Shown: in pieces, positions 8,557 through 16,203 of the stretch
Layout of the letters: each line of letters starts with the position of its first letter
How positions within the stretch are numbered: the stretch's first letter is position 1
From: Geopseudomonas sagittaria
GTDB lineage: Bacteria; Pseudomonadota; Gammaproteobacteria; Pseudomonadales; Pseudomonadaceae
NCBI RefSeq assembly: GCF_900115715.1
Contig: NZ_FOXM01000012.1
Location: 1-64,000, forward strand
Direction of reading: 5' to 3'
DNA length: 64,000 bases
The notes under the pieces: model-generated
Databases searched by the model: none
What the model saw: only the letters and a program-made list of their open reading frames with translations
What the model was told of the DNA's origin: nothing
Translations under genes and position numbers: made by a program

Positions 8557-10067
8557 TCTCCCCCGACGGTGGGCTGGCCGAAATCGCCCCAGGTGTTCTG
8601 GCTGCGGATGATGTCATCGGTCAGCTGCGCCAGTGACAGGTCATCCACGCTGCTGATCCGCGGCTCTACACCGAGTGTCGACTGCAGGCGCGCTTCGGCC
8701 GCCTGGACCTGGGCCAGGGCCTGGTAGCGGCGCAGCAGGCTGAGGATGGCGGTGGTCTGGTTGGCGACCATGTCCAGCTGGCTCTGCATCTGGCTGTTCT
8801 GGCGGTTCTGCATGTGCCCATTGATGCGCTGGTCGGTGCTCCAGATGGCATCGGCGCGCTCGAACTGGTTGAGCGCGTTGGCGAGTTGCTGGCGGGCCAG
8901 GTGGGTCTGCGCCAGGGTCGCCATCTGTACGGCAATGCGGCGTTGATCGGCCAGCTTGACGCCGGCCTCGGCGAGCTTCAGCTGGCCGGGACCGGTGAAC
9001 AGGTTGAACAGGTTGAAGGACAGTTGCAGGCCGGCCTCGTTCCAGTTGCTGTTCACCAGATAGCTGTCGGTGTCGTAGTTGATGCTGTAGTTGAAGCTGA
9101 GGTTGGGAAACAGGCGTACCAGGGTCTTGCGGGTTTCTTCGCGGGCGATGCGGGCGTTGTAGTGCTGCTCGCGGATGTCGGCGTTGGCGGCCATGGCCGT
9201 TTCCTCCAGACGGGTGACCGGGATCTCCAGGGCCTGGCGGCTGACCCGGAACTCAGGCTCGGCGAGCTGCAGTCGCTGGCCGATGGGCGCGTTGATCAGG
9301 GCGGCCAGTTCGATCTGGGCGGTCGACAGTTCCTGGTCGATCGCCTCGAGCAGGCGCAGATTCTCCAGTACCTGGCGCTGGTAGCGCAGGGCGTCGAGGG
9401 GGTTGCGCAGGCGCTCGGACTCCGCCGTGCGTGAGTCGACCAGGGCCTGTTCGGCCAGGGCGAGGGTGCTCTGCACCTCGGCACGCAGTTTCTGGGCGCT
9501 GGCAGCGCGCCAGAAGGCGGTGCGCACATCCTGCATCAGCACGTGCATGGCCTTGCGACGCTTCTCGACGGCGATCAGCACACGGTCGGCCTGCTGCCGG
9601 GTGTTGTAGTAGCCGACACCGAGATCGATCAGGTTCCAGCTCACGCCCAGGCTGCTCAGGGTGTGGGTGCGCTCCTGGGAAACGAACTGCGAGGGCGACA
9701 GTTCGCCGGTCTCGTTGTTGCGGCTCTGGCTGATCTTGTCGTTGTCGCGCCAGCTGTAGCCGGACTGGGCCAGCAGCTTGGGCAGCATGTCGTAGTGGCT
9801 GACGTCCAGTTGGCGGAAGGCCATCGCCTCCTCCATCAGGCGCGAGCGACGCTCGAGGTTGTATTTCAACGCGCGGGCGATGGCCTGCTCGATGGTCAGC
9901 ATGCCGCTGATCGGCTCGGCTTCGGCAAGCGCTGCGCCCCGGTCGGCATGCCCCTGTTCGGTCAGCGCTTGCTCGGAGAGCTGCTGGGGACTGATGGTCG
10001 TGCATGCGGAGAGCGCGAGCGCGACCAGGATGACAAGACTGTTTTTCTTGTAGGGGGTGCCGGGCAT
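8553..10067 (-). CDS. TolC-family outer-membrane efflux lipoprotein
   Basis: 504 residues from the ATG at 10067, chosen because AAGGACT lies just upstream and because the next residues form a lipoprotein signal ending in LALSACTT. Two long helical repeats carry TolC/OEP signatures (SLGVSWNLIDLGVGYYNTRQ and QLSFNLFNLFTGPGQLKLAEAG). The protein should form the trimeric outer-membrane channel. It is first in an operon with the adaptor and adhesin, so it most likely provides the exit duct for the adhesin, although general efflux cannot be excluded. A longer in-frame extension to 10265 lacks signal-peptide features and was rejected. Confidence 0.9.
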   Translation of the reverse strand: MPGTPYKKNSLVILVALALSACTTISPQQLSEQALTEQGHADRGAALAEAEPISGMLTIEQAIARALKYNLERRSRLMEEAMAFRQLDVSHYDMLPKLLAQSGYSWRDNDKISQSRNNETGELSPSQFVSQERTHTLSSLGVSWNLIDLGVGYYNTRQQADRVLIAVEKRRKAMHVLMQDVRTAFWRAASAQKLRAEVQSTLALAEQALVDSRTAESERLRNPLDALRYQRQVLENLRLLEAIDQELSTAQIELAALINAPIGQRLQLAEPEFRVSRQALEIPVTRLEETAMAANADIREQHYNARIAREETRKTLVRLFPNLSFNYSINYDTDSYLVNSNWNEAGLQLSFNLFNLFTGPGQLKLAEAGVKLADQRRIAVQMATLAQTHLARQQLANALNQFERADAIWSTDQRINGHMQNRQNSQMQSQLDMVANQTTAILSLLRRYQALAQVQAAEARLQSTLGVEPRISSVDDLSLAQLTDDIIRSQNTWGDFGQPTVGGE

Positions 10068-10602
10068 GACTGTAGTCCTTGACTGCTGCGACGATCCTGT
10101 ACAGGGGAGCGGCAAAATGAGCGGGCGAGTGGGTTGCACGGGGGTGAGGGAGACGACCAGTTTTGCGTTCAAAAAAATGGCGCAGTGGCGCAATCCCGCA
10201 GATAAGCGGTCACTTTCAATACTGGCATATTGATGCATGCCAAATAATTGGCGAAATTCTGCCAATAAATGTGCTCTGTGTCACCTTGGATTACTTGCGC
10301 TTTTGTTGCGCTTTTAGATGGATTGACGGGAGTCAAAAAATGAACGTGTTGGTGTGTGGCGGAGTAGCGCTCGTAGCGAGTCGTGGTCGTCGTCGGGCAC
10401 CTGTCGCCGCTGTTCGAGCGCTTCCAGGGTGGCGGCCCTTCGCCCAGCCCAGCCAGCCGGCGACTCCGGCGACCCGGACCCGGTGAGCGCGTGCGCGATC
10501 ACGCAGTGGTATGGCGGCAGCGCGCGGCTCGAAAGCGGCGAGCAGGGCATCCCCGCAATTCTGGCTTTCCCGTCCGCCGAGCGCTGAGTTCATGGACTGC
10601 AA
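10068..10602. other. Intergenic region upstream of the tolC-like operon
   Basis: About 535 bp between divergent units. The 10160-10340 part is AT-rich and probably holds the promoter of the tolC-adaptor-adhesin operon; 10350-10580 is GC-rich again. Short minus-strand frames at 10314-10602 resemble no family I know and overlap each other in different registers, so they may be a decayed gene or chance. Confidence 0.5.
10323..10336. promoter_or_regulatory. Putative Anr/Dnr (FNR-type) box
   Basis: TTGAC-N4-GTCAA is a perfect dyad matching the Anr/Dnr consensus of pseudomonads (TTGAT/C-N4-A/GTCAA). It lies 256 bp upstream of the tolC-like start, in the promoter region of the adhesin export operon. 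Oxygen control of the operon is inference only; no well-placed -10 box was obvious. Confidence 0.4.
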
Positions 10603-10630
10603 TTGTACATACTGTGAATTATCGTATAGT
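10603..10630 (+). promoter_or_regulatory. Putative promoter with TTGTACA element (LitR/CarH-like MerR operator?)
   Basis: TTGTACA at 10603 and TATAGT at 10625 are 16 bp apart and lie 59 bp upstream of the next ATG. TGTACA-type half-sites between -35 and -10 are known for light-responsive MerR regulators (LitR/PplR) in Pseudomonas. The genes behind it (chalcone-isomerase-like, DUF3833, SDR) are families I recall from those regulons. The second half-site (CGTATA) is imperfect. Confidence 0.4.
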
Positions 10631-10688
10631 TTTTTAGGGGTGACCTTTCGGTCCGCTCTGCCTGCGGACAGGCGACGAGGAGCCTGCG

Positions 10689-11231
10689 ATGAATGATCCA
10701 GCGTCCCGCCAGGGGACCAGCAAAGCCTGGCTGGTTCTGCTCTGCCTGCTCAGCAGCGGCGCGTTGGCCAACTGGCAGGAGGCCGTGCCCGAGGCCCGGG
10801 TGATCGGTGCCGGCGAGCTGCGCCTGTTCGGCCTGCGCATCTACAGCGCGCGCCTGTGGAGCCCCGCGCAGCCACTGGCGGCGGACACGCCCTTTGCCCT
10901 GGAGCTCACCTACCACCGCGCCATCAGCCGCGACGACCTGGTCGCCGCCAGCGTCAGGGAGATCCGCCGCCTGTATGGCGATGCGGTGAGCGCGGCGCAG
11001 CTGGCCGGCTGGCGGGCGCAGATGCGCCAGGCGTTCGTCGACGTCGAGCCGGGCGCGCGGATCACCGGCGTGCATCTGCCGGGCGTCGGCGCGCGCTTCT
11101 ATGTTGGCCAGCAGTTGCAGCACGAGGTGCGCGACGCTGCCTTCGCCGCCGCCTTCTTCGCCATCTGGCTCGACCCGCGCACGCGCAATCCGGAGCTGCG
11201 TGCGCAGCTGCTGGGCGCCGCCGCCCCTTGA
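10689..11231 (+). CDS. Chalcone isomerase-like domain protein, exported
   Basis: 180 residues with a signal peptide (AWLVLLCLLSSGALA) followed by a chalcone-isomerase-like core: GAGELRLFGLRIYSARLW, YHRAISRDDLV and a closing FFAIWLDPRTRNPELR. Bacterial members are periplasmic and usually of unknown function; there is no reason to infer flavonoid chemistry. It is the first gene of a three-gene operon with a DUF3833 lipoprotein and a short-chain dehydrogenase, a grouping commonly found near cyclopropane-fatty-acid-synthase-like genes and photolyase in pseudomonads. That suggests a role in membrane or lipid stress. Confidence 0.8.
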   Translation: MNDPASRQGTSKAWLVLLCLLSSGALANWQEAVPEARVIGAGELRLFGLRIYSARLWSPAQPLAADTPFALELTYHRAISRDDLVAASVREIRRLYGDAVSAAQLAGWRAQMRQAFVDVEPGARITGVHLPGVGARFYVGQQLQHEVRDAAFAAAFFAIWLDPRTRNPELRAQLLGAAAP

Positions 11232-11242
11232 GGACACCCGCC

Positions 11243-11770
11243 ATGCTGAAGAAATTCCTCCTGCCGCTGTGCCTGCTGCTGGCCAGTTGCGGGCAGATCG
11301 AAGTGGAGCACTATCGCGACCAGCAGCCGCAGCTCGACCTGCGTCAGTACTTCAGCGGCCGGGTGGATGCCTGGGGCATGTTCCAGAAACGCTCGGGGGA
11401 GGTGATCAAGCGCTTCCATGTGGTGATCAACGGCCATACGCAGGGCGACCAGTTGATCCTCGACGAGGACTTCACCTACAGCGACGGCAGCAGGCAGAAG
11501 CGGGTGTGGACCCTGCATCCCGACGGCCCCGGTCGCTGGCGCGGCACCGCGGACGATGTGGTCGGCGAGGCGCGCGGCGAGGTGGCCGGCAACGCGCTGC
11601 GCTGGCGCTACGTGCTGAGCCTGCCGGTGGACGGCAAGGTCTACCAGGTCGACTTCGACGACTGGATGTACCTGCTCGACGAAAACACCATGGCCAACCG
11701 CTCGTTCATGACCAAGTTCGGCTTCGAGCTGGGTCAGGTGACCCTGTTCTTCCGCAAGCAGGCCGAGTGA
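11243..11770 (+). CDS. DUF3833 lipoprotein
   Basis: 175 residues. The N-terminus is a lipoprotein signal (LLPLCLLLASCGQ). The body has the DUF3833 pattern: LRQYFSGRVDAWGMFQKRSG, ILDEDFTYSDGSRQKRVW and DDWMYLLDENTMANRSFMTK. It begins 11 bp after the chalcone-isomerase-like gene, and its TGA overlaps the ATG of the following SDR gene, so the three are co-translated. Function is unknown; a lipid or envelope role is inferred only from neighbours. Confidence 0.85.
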   Translation: MLKKFLLPLCLLLASCGQIEVEHYRDQQPQLDLRQYFSGRVDAWGMFQKRSGEVIKRFHVVINGHTQGDQLILDEDFTYSDGSRQKRVWTLHPDGPGRWRGTADDVVGEARGEVAGNALRWRYVLSLPVDGKVYQVDFDDWMYLLDENTMANRSFMTKFGFELGQVTLFFRKQAE

Positions 11771-12465
11771 TGGACTCCTTTCCCGACGGCTATCGCGCCC
11801 TGGTGATCGGCGCTTCCGGGGCCATCGGCGGCGCCTTGGTCGCGGCGTTGCGCGACGATCCGCGTTGCGCGCTGGTGGTGGGGCTGGACCGCCATTCGCA
11901 GCCGGTCATCGATTTCGCTCGCGAAGAGAGCGTCGCCGAGGCGGCAGCGGCCCTGGCGGCACAGGGGCCGTTCCAGCTGATCATCAATGCCGCCGGCATC
12001 CTGCATGGCGCGGCGTTCATGCCGGAGAAAAAGCTCGCCGATCTGCACTACGACCAGATGCTGGAAACCTTCAGGGTCAATACCTTCGGCCCGGCGCTGG
12101 TCTTGCGCCATTTCAGTCGCTTGCTGGACCGCCAGCGCAGCGTGCTGGCGCTGCTGTCGGCCAAGGTCGGCAGCATCGAGGACAATCGTCTGGGCGGCTG
12201 GTACAGCTACCGGGCTTCCAAGGCGGCGTTGAACATGCTGCTGAAGACCGCGGCGATCGAGGTGCGCCGCAGCAACCCTGGCGCGCTGCTGCTGGCCCTG
12301 CATCCGGGGACGGTCAACTCGCGGCTGTCGCAGCCGTTTCGCGGCGCCGAGATCGGTCGCCCGCCGGCCGTGGCGGCACAGCAGATGCTGGCGGTGATCG
12401 ACGGTCTGGGTGCCGAGGCCAGCGGGCAGTTCCACTCCTGGAGTGGCGAGCGGCTGCCCTGGTAG
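11770..12465 (+). CDS. Short-chain dehydrogenase/reductase
   Basis: 231 residues with a complete classical SDR framework: nucleotide-binding GASGAIGG near residue 13, NAAG, a serine in LLSAKVGSIEDN, and the catalytic YxxxK in YSYRASKAALN. The C-terminal LHPGTVNSRLSQPF is typical of the C-factor/csgA-like subgroup. Substrate is unknown. The start codon overlaps the preceding stop (TGATG), so it belongs to the DUF3833 operon, which ends at the hairpin just downstream. Confidence 0.88.
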   Translation: MDSFPDGYRALVIGASGAIGGALVAALRDDPRCALVVGLDRHSQPVIDFAREESVAEAAAALAAQGPFQLIINAAGILHGAAFMPEKKLADLHYDQMLETFRVNTFGPALVLRHFSRLLDRQRSVLALLSAKVGSIEDNRLGGWYSYRASKAALNMLLKTAAIEVRRSNPGALLLALHPGTVNSRLSQPFRGAEIGRPPAVAAQQMLAVIDGLGAEASGQFHSWSGERLPW

Positions 12466-12487
12466 CTGGCGGGCCGTGGAAAGCGCC

Positions 12488-12512
12488 AAGCCCCGCCAGA
12501 GCTGCGGGGCTT
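12488..12512. terminator. Bidirectional hairpin terminator between convergent units
   Basis: AAGCCCCGC and GCGGGGCTT pair with a 7-nt loop between the SDR gene (plus) and the PA3496-family gene (minus). The T-run is short in either direction. Confidence 0.7.
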
Positions 12513-12533
12513 GTGCATTGGTGTGGCGGGGGC

Positions 12534-12722
12534 TTACAGGTCGAAGTCGTAATCGGCCAGTTGCTTCTTCAGGCGCTTTTCTTCCAGCAGGTTGTCGATC
12601 ACGCGACGCTTGGCCAGGTTGGTCTTGCTGGTCGGGGCATCGCTGCTGGCTTCGGCGTCGTCCGGTTCGGCATCGACGACTAAATCTTCTTCCAGGTCGA
12701 GGTCGGTCTTGGCTTGTGCCAT
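12534..12722 (-). CDS. PA3496-family small acidic protein
   Basis: 62 residues from the ATG at 12722 (MAQAKTDLDLEEDLV). An acidic N-terminal half is followed by a basic helical tail (KRRVIDNLLEEKRLKKQLADY). It matches the small protein encoded beside nth and rnf in Pseudomonas, annotated as PA3496 family putative envelope integrity protein. No catalytic motif is visible. A 13-residue longer frame is possible but lacks conservation signals. Confidence 0.75.
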   Translation of the reverse strand: MAQAKTDLDLEEDLVVDAEPDDAEASSDAPTSKTNLAKRRVIDNLLEEKRLKKQLADYDFDL

Positions 12723-12832
12723 GGCGTGCGGCTCCACGAAATCAGGGGGCGTTTCGCGCACCTTATAGCGGCAAAGCAGAAGCGGGTAAAAGAGAATTTT
12801 TCTATCGGTCGATAGGAATTATTTTTATCTGC

Positions 12833-13471
12833 TCAATCGTCGGAAGTCTTGTGCTTGTACTCGCACAGATCTTCGATCCGGCAGCTGCCGCACTGCGGCT
12901 TGCGGGCCTTGCACACATAGCGGCCGTGCAGGATCAGCCAGTGGTGGGCGTCGAGCAGGTATTCCCTGGGCACGAACTTGACCAGCTTCTTCTCCACCTC
13001 GAGCACGGTCTTGCCGGGGGCGATGCCGGTGCGGTTGCTGACCCGGAAGATGTGCGTGTCCACCGCCATGGCCGGCTGGCGGAAGGCGGTGTTGAGCACC
13101 ACGTTGGCGGTCTTGCGGCCGACGCCGGGCAGCGCCTCCAGCTCCTCGCGGCTGCTCGGCACCACGCTGGCGTGCTTCTCGATCAGCAGGCGGCAGGCTT
13201 CGATGACGTTCTTCGCCTTGCTGCGGTACAGGCCGATGGTCTTGATGTACTGCTCGAGGCCCTCGACGCCCAGGGCGTGGATCGCCTCGGGGGTGTTGGC
13301 CACCGGGAACAGCTTCGCCGTGGCCTTGTTGACGCCGACGTCGGTGGCCTGGGCGGAGAGGATCACCGCCACCAGCAGCTCGAACACGCTCTGGTACTCC
13401 AGCTCGGTGGTCGGCTCGGGATTGTCCTCCTTCAGGCGGCGGAAGATTTCCGCACGCTTGGCGGCATTCAT
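12833..13471 (-). CDS. nth: Endonuclease III (DNA glycosylase/AP lyase)
   Basis: 212 residues, standard length. The helix-hairpin-helix LPGVGRKTANVVL contains the catalytic lysine, and VDTHIFRV contains the catalytic aspartate. The C-terminal C-x6-C-x2-C-x5-C motif (CKARKPQCGSCRIEDLC) binds the 4Fe-4S cluster. It removes oxidised pyrimidines in base-excision repair. It follows rnfE by 4 bp and is the last gene of the rnf operon, an arrangement shared with E. coli and P. aeruginosa. Confidence 0.97.
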   Translation of the reverse strand: MNAAKRAEIFRRLKEDNPEPTTELEYQSVFELLVAVILSAQATDVGVNKATAKLFPVANTPEAIHALGVEGLEQYIKTIGLYRSKAKNVIEACRLLIEKHASVVPSSREELEALPGVGRKTANVVLNTAFRQPAMAVDTHIFRVSNRTGIAPGKTVLEVEKKLVKFVPREYLLDAHHWLILHGRYVCKARKPQCGSCRIEDLCEYKHKTSDD

Positions 13472-13475
13472 GGGC

Positions 13476-14192
13476 TTACTCCACCACGCCGGTGACCCGC
13501 ACGCGGCGGCTGGTGATCGGCTCCGGCGCCGGCTGGCGGGCCTTGGCGCGGGCTTCGGCGCGCTGGTCGATGATGTTCTTGCCGGCGATCATCAGGCCCA
13601 GCACGAGGAAGGCGCCCGGTGGCAGGATGGCCAGCAGGAAGCCCTTGTAGTCGCTGCCCAGCAGGCTGAGCTGCCAGTTTTCGGCCAGGGGGCCGAACAG
13701 CAGCTGCATGTTGGCGAACAGCACGCCGGTGCCGAGCAGCTCGCGCGCGGCGCCGAGCACCACCAGCACCAGGCCGAAGCCGATGCCCATCATCAGGCCG
13801 TCGAACGCCGAGCGGGCGATGCCGTTCTTCGCCGCGAAACCGTCGGCGCGGCCGAGGATCACGCAGTTGGTGGTGATCAGCGGGATGAAGATGCCGAGGA
13901 TCTGGTACAGCTCGTAGGTGTAGGCCTGCATCAGCAGCTCGATGCAGGTGGTCAGCGCGGCGATGATCATCACGAAGGCCGGCAGGCGCACGGCGGTCTG
14001 CGTCACCCCGCGGATCAGCGACACCGCGGCGTTGGAGCAGACCAGCACCAGCATGGTGGCCAGCGCCAGGCCGAGGGCGTTGACCGTCGAGTTGCTGGTG
14101 CCAAGCAGCGGGCACAGGCCGAGCAGCTGGACCAGGCCGGGGTTGTTCTTCCACAGGCCGTTGCCGGCGATCTCGCGGTAGCTCTGGCTCAT
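13476..14192 (-). CDS. rnfE: Electron transport complex subunit RnfE/RsxE
   Basis: 238 residues, an integral membrane protein with about six hydrophobic segments. Signatures include [18 protein letters not shown] near the start and [15 protein letters not shown], which parallels the homologous loop of RnfA. RnfE and RnfA form the inverted membrane pair of the ion-pumping Rnf complex. The start overlaps the rnfG stop by 4 bp. The C-terminal tail (after about residue 205) is charged and cytoplasmic. Confidence 0.96.
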   Translation of the reverse strand: MSQSYREIAGNGLWKNNPGLVQLLGLCPLLGTSNSTVNALGLALATMLVLVCSNAAVSLIRGVTQTAVRLPAFVMIIAALTTCIELLMQAYTYELYQILGIFIPLITTNCVILGRADGFAAKNGIARSAFDGLMMGIGFGLVLVVLGAARELLGTGVLFANMQLLFGPLAENWQLSLLGSDYKGFLLAILPPGAFLVLGLMIAGKNIIDQRAEARAKARQPAPEPITSRRVRVTGVVE

Positions 14193-14854
14193 TGCACGGG
14201 CTCCTGTTGTGCGGCCGCCGGGGTGGCGGTATCCGGCAGGCCGAGCAGCTCGGCGCGGTGGGCGTCGAAGTACTGCAGGGCGTGGTGCACGGCCTTGACC
14301 ACCGCGCGTGGGGTGATGGTGGCGCCGGCGAACTGGTCGAACACGCCCTGGTCCTTCTTCACCGCCCAGCCGGCCGCGTCGGGGTCGCTCAGCGACTTGC
14401 CGGCGAAGGCCAGCACCCAGGGACTCTTGGCCAGCTCGATCTTGTCGCCCAGGCCCGGTGTCTCCTTGTGGGCGAGCACGCGCACGCCGGCCAGACGGCC
14501 GTCGGCATGGATGCCGACCAGCAGGCGGATGCTGCCGCTGTAGCCGTCCGGGGCGATGGCCTGGAGGATGATGGCGCTGGGCTGGCCGCCCTTGAGGGCC
14601 AGGTAGGCCGGCAGCGGCCGGGCGCTGCCGAGCAGCGGATCGCTGAGCTGCAGGCTGTTGTCCAGCAGGTGGTTGTCGTAGCTGCCTTCCGGCAGGATCT
14701 CGGCCAGCGCGCGCACCTGGGCTTCGCGCTCGGCGACCTGGATGCGCTCGGCGGTGCCCTGCTGGGTGACGGCGACCACGCCGACGGTGGCGACGGCGAA
14801 CAGGCCGAGGAGCAGGCTGTTCTTCAGCATCGAGCGGGGGATTTCCGGCAGCAT
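14189..14854 (-). CDS. rnfG: Electron transport complex subunit RnfG/RsxG
   Basis: 221 residues with one N-terminal membrane anchor ([16 protein letters not shown]) and a periplasmic FMN-binding domain. [14 protein letters not shown] and the flavinylation motif GATITPRAV (threonine linked to FMN) are present. It carries electrons between RnfD and the other Rnf subunits. The gene overlaps rnfE and follows rnfD by 4 bp. Downstream of the FMN domain is an Ala/Pro/Gln-rich tail. Confidence 0.95.
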   Translation of the reverse strand: MLPEIPRSMLKNSLLLGLFAVATVGVVAVTQQGTAERIQVAEREAQVRALAEILPEGSYDNHLLDNSLQLSDPLLGSARPLPAYLALKGGQPSAIILQAIAPDGYSGSIRLLVGIHADGRLAGVRVLAHKETPGLGDKIELAKSPWVLAFAGKSLSDPDAAGWAVKKDQGVFDQFAGATITPRAVVKAVHHALQYFDAHRAELLGLPDTATPAAAQQEPVQ

Positions 14855-14858
14855 GTCC

Positions 14859-15914
14859 TTACTCTCCCAGCTTGAAGCCGCGTTCCGGCTTGCGATGGCC
14901 GTAGGTGCGCGGACGGGTGTAGTAGTCGATGGTCGGTGCGGCCAGGTTCATCAGCAGCACGGCGAAGGCCACGCCGTCCGGGTAGCCGCCCCAGGCGCGG
15001 ATCACGTAGGCCAGCACGCCGACGCCGGCGCCGAACAGCAGGCGGCCGAGCAGGCTGGTGGCGCCGGACACCGGGTCGGTGACGATGAAGAAGGCGCCGA
15101 GCATGGTCGCCCCGCTGAGCAGGTGGAACAGCGGCGAGCCGTTGGAGTCCGACCCCGAGCCGTTCCAGAACACCAGGCTCATCAGGCCCAGGCCCGCGAG
15201 CATGGCCACCGGCGCGTGCCAGGTGAATACCCGCTTGTAGAGCAGGAACAGGCCGCCGGCGAGGAAGGCCAGGTTGACCGCTTCGGCGCCATAGCCGCCG
15301 AGGCTGCCGAACGACGGATTGCTTGCCCACAGCTCGGCGATGGTCAGGCTCTTGTTGACCTTGAGGGCGTCCAGCGCGGTGGCCTGGGTCCAGGCGTCCG
15401 GCAGGCTGGCGGTCAGACCGAGGATGCGCTGCAGGCCGTCGAGCAGGCCGAGGGTCGGGTTGGCCGCCTCGAAGCCGCGCGGCGCGGGCCAGCTGGTCAT
15501 TTCCACCGGGAAGGAGATCAGCGCCACCACGTAGCCGAGCATCGCCGGGTTGAACGGGTTCTGGCCGAGGCCGCCGAACAGCTGCTTGCCGAACAGGATG
15601 GCGAAGGCGGTGGCCACCAGGGTCAGCCACCAGGGCGAGTAGGGCGGCAGGGCGAGGGCCAGCAGCACCGCGGTGAGCACCGCGCTGTAGTCGCGCAGGA
15701 AGAAGCCGATCGGCCGCTGGCGCAGGCGCAGCACCGCGGCTTCGCAGCCGAGGGCGACGGCGACGGCCCAGCACAGGTTGATCAGGGTGCCGAAACCGTA
15801 CAGCCAGGTCAGCACCAGCACGCCGGGCAGGGTGGCCAGCAGCACCAGCTGCATGACCTGCTGGGTGCGGTTGCGGCCCGTGGCGTGGGGCGAGGTGATG
15901 CGGGGCAGGGCCAT
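14859..15914 (-). CDS. rnfD: Electron transport complex subunit RnfD/RsxD
   Basis: 351 residues, polytopic. The start at 15914 gives the usual N-terminus ([17 protein letters not shown]); an upstream extension runs into repeat DNA and was rejected. Signatures include [20 protein letters not shown] and the covalent-FMN motif DPVSGATS. It is an inner-membrane subunit of the ion-translocating Rnf complex. Unlike the other rnf junctions in this cluster, which overlap or nearly touch, rnfD is separated from rnfC by 289 bp of repeat elements. Confidence 0.95.
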   Translation of the reverse strand: MALPRITSPHATGRNRTQQVMQLVLLATLPGVLVLTWLYGFGTLINLCWAVAVALGCEAAVLRLRQRPIGFFLRDYSAVLTAVLLALALPPYSPWWLTLVATAFAILFGKQLFGGLGQNPFNPAMLGYVVALISFPVEMTSWPAPRGFEAANPTLGLLDGLQRILGLTASLPDAWTQATALDALKVNKSLTIAELWASNPSFGSLGGYGAEAVNLAFLAGGLFLLYKRVFTWHAPVAMLAGLGLMSLVFWNGSGSDSNGSPLFHLLSGATMLGAFFIVTDPVSGATSLLGRLLFGAGVGVLAYVIRAWGGYPDGVAFAVLLMNLAAPTIDYYTRPRTYGHRKPERGFKLGE

Positions 15915-15949
15915 TGATGCTCCGTTGTGTTTGGTAAGGAGCGGGAGAG

Positions 15950-16076
15950 ACTCCCGGCTCCGGAGTTTCGTGCTCCCTCTCCCGCTGGCGGGAGAGAGGT
16001 GGAGTGAGGGCGGTGCGTCGAGTCGCGTGGCCCTCACCCCCGGCCCCTCTCCCACGGGTGGGAGAGGGGAGGGTTG
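15950..16076. repeat. REP-like palindromic repeats between rnfD and rnfC
   Basis: Two palindromic units are visible: CTCTCCC-gctggc-GGGAGAG near 15977 and a second CCCTCTCCC...GGGAGAGGG near 16050. Between them lies GAGTGAGGGC, with its complement GCCCTCACCC. This is the composition of the intergenic REP family common in pseudomonads and xanthomonads. Confidence 0.65.
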
Positions 16077-16085
16077 TTCGTCGTT

Positions 16086-16202
16086 CGTAGGGTGGGTTAG
16101 CCGCTTGCGGCGTAACCCACCGCTGCCGGCGTGAGCCGGCATGTCGTGGCCGGTCTGGCGGCCGGGTGGTGGGTTACGGCCTGCGGCCTAACCCACCCTA
16201 CG
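16086..16202. mobile_element. Small MITE-like element with 14-bp terminal inverted repeats
   Basis: CGTAGGGTGGGTTA at 16086 and its exact complement TAACCCACCCTACG at 16189 bound a 117-bp, GC-rich segment without a gene. The right end lies 1 bp from the rnfC stop codon. The core also contains internal palindromes. It looks like a nonautonomous repeat inserted between rnfC and rnfD. Confidence 0.6.
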
Positions 16203-16203
16203 T

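Noticed and set aside
10314-10602. Two overlapping minus-strand small frames upstream of the chalcone-isomerase-like operon
   Set aside because: There is no recognisable motif, registers conflict, and there is no ribosome site; possibly a decayed gene but not supportable.
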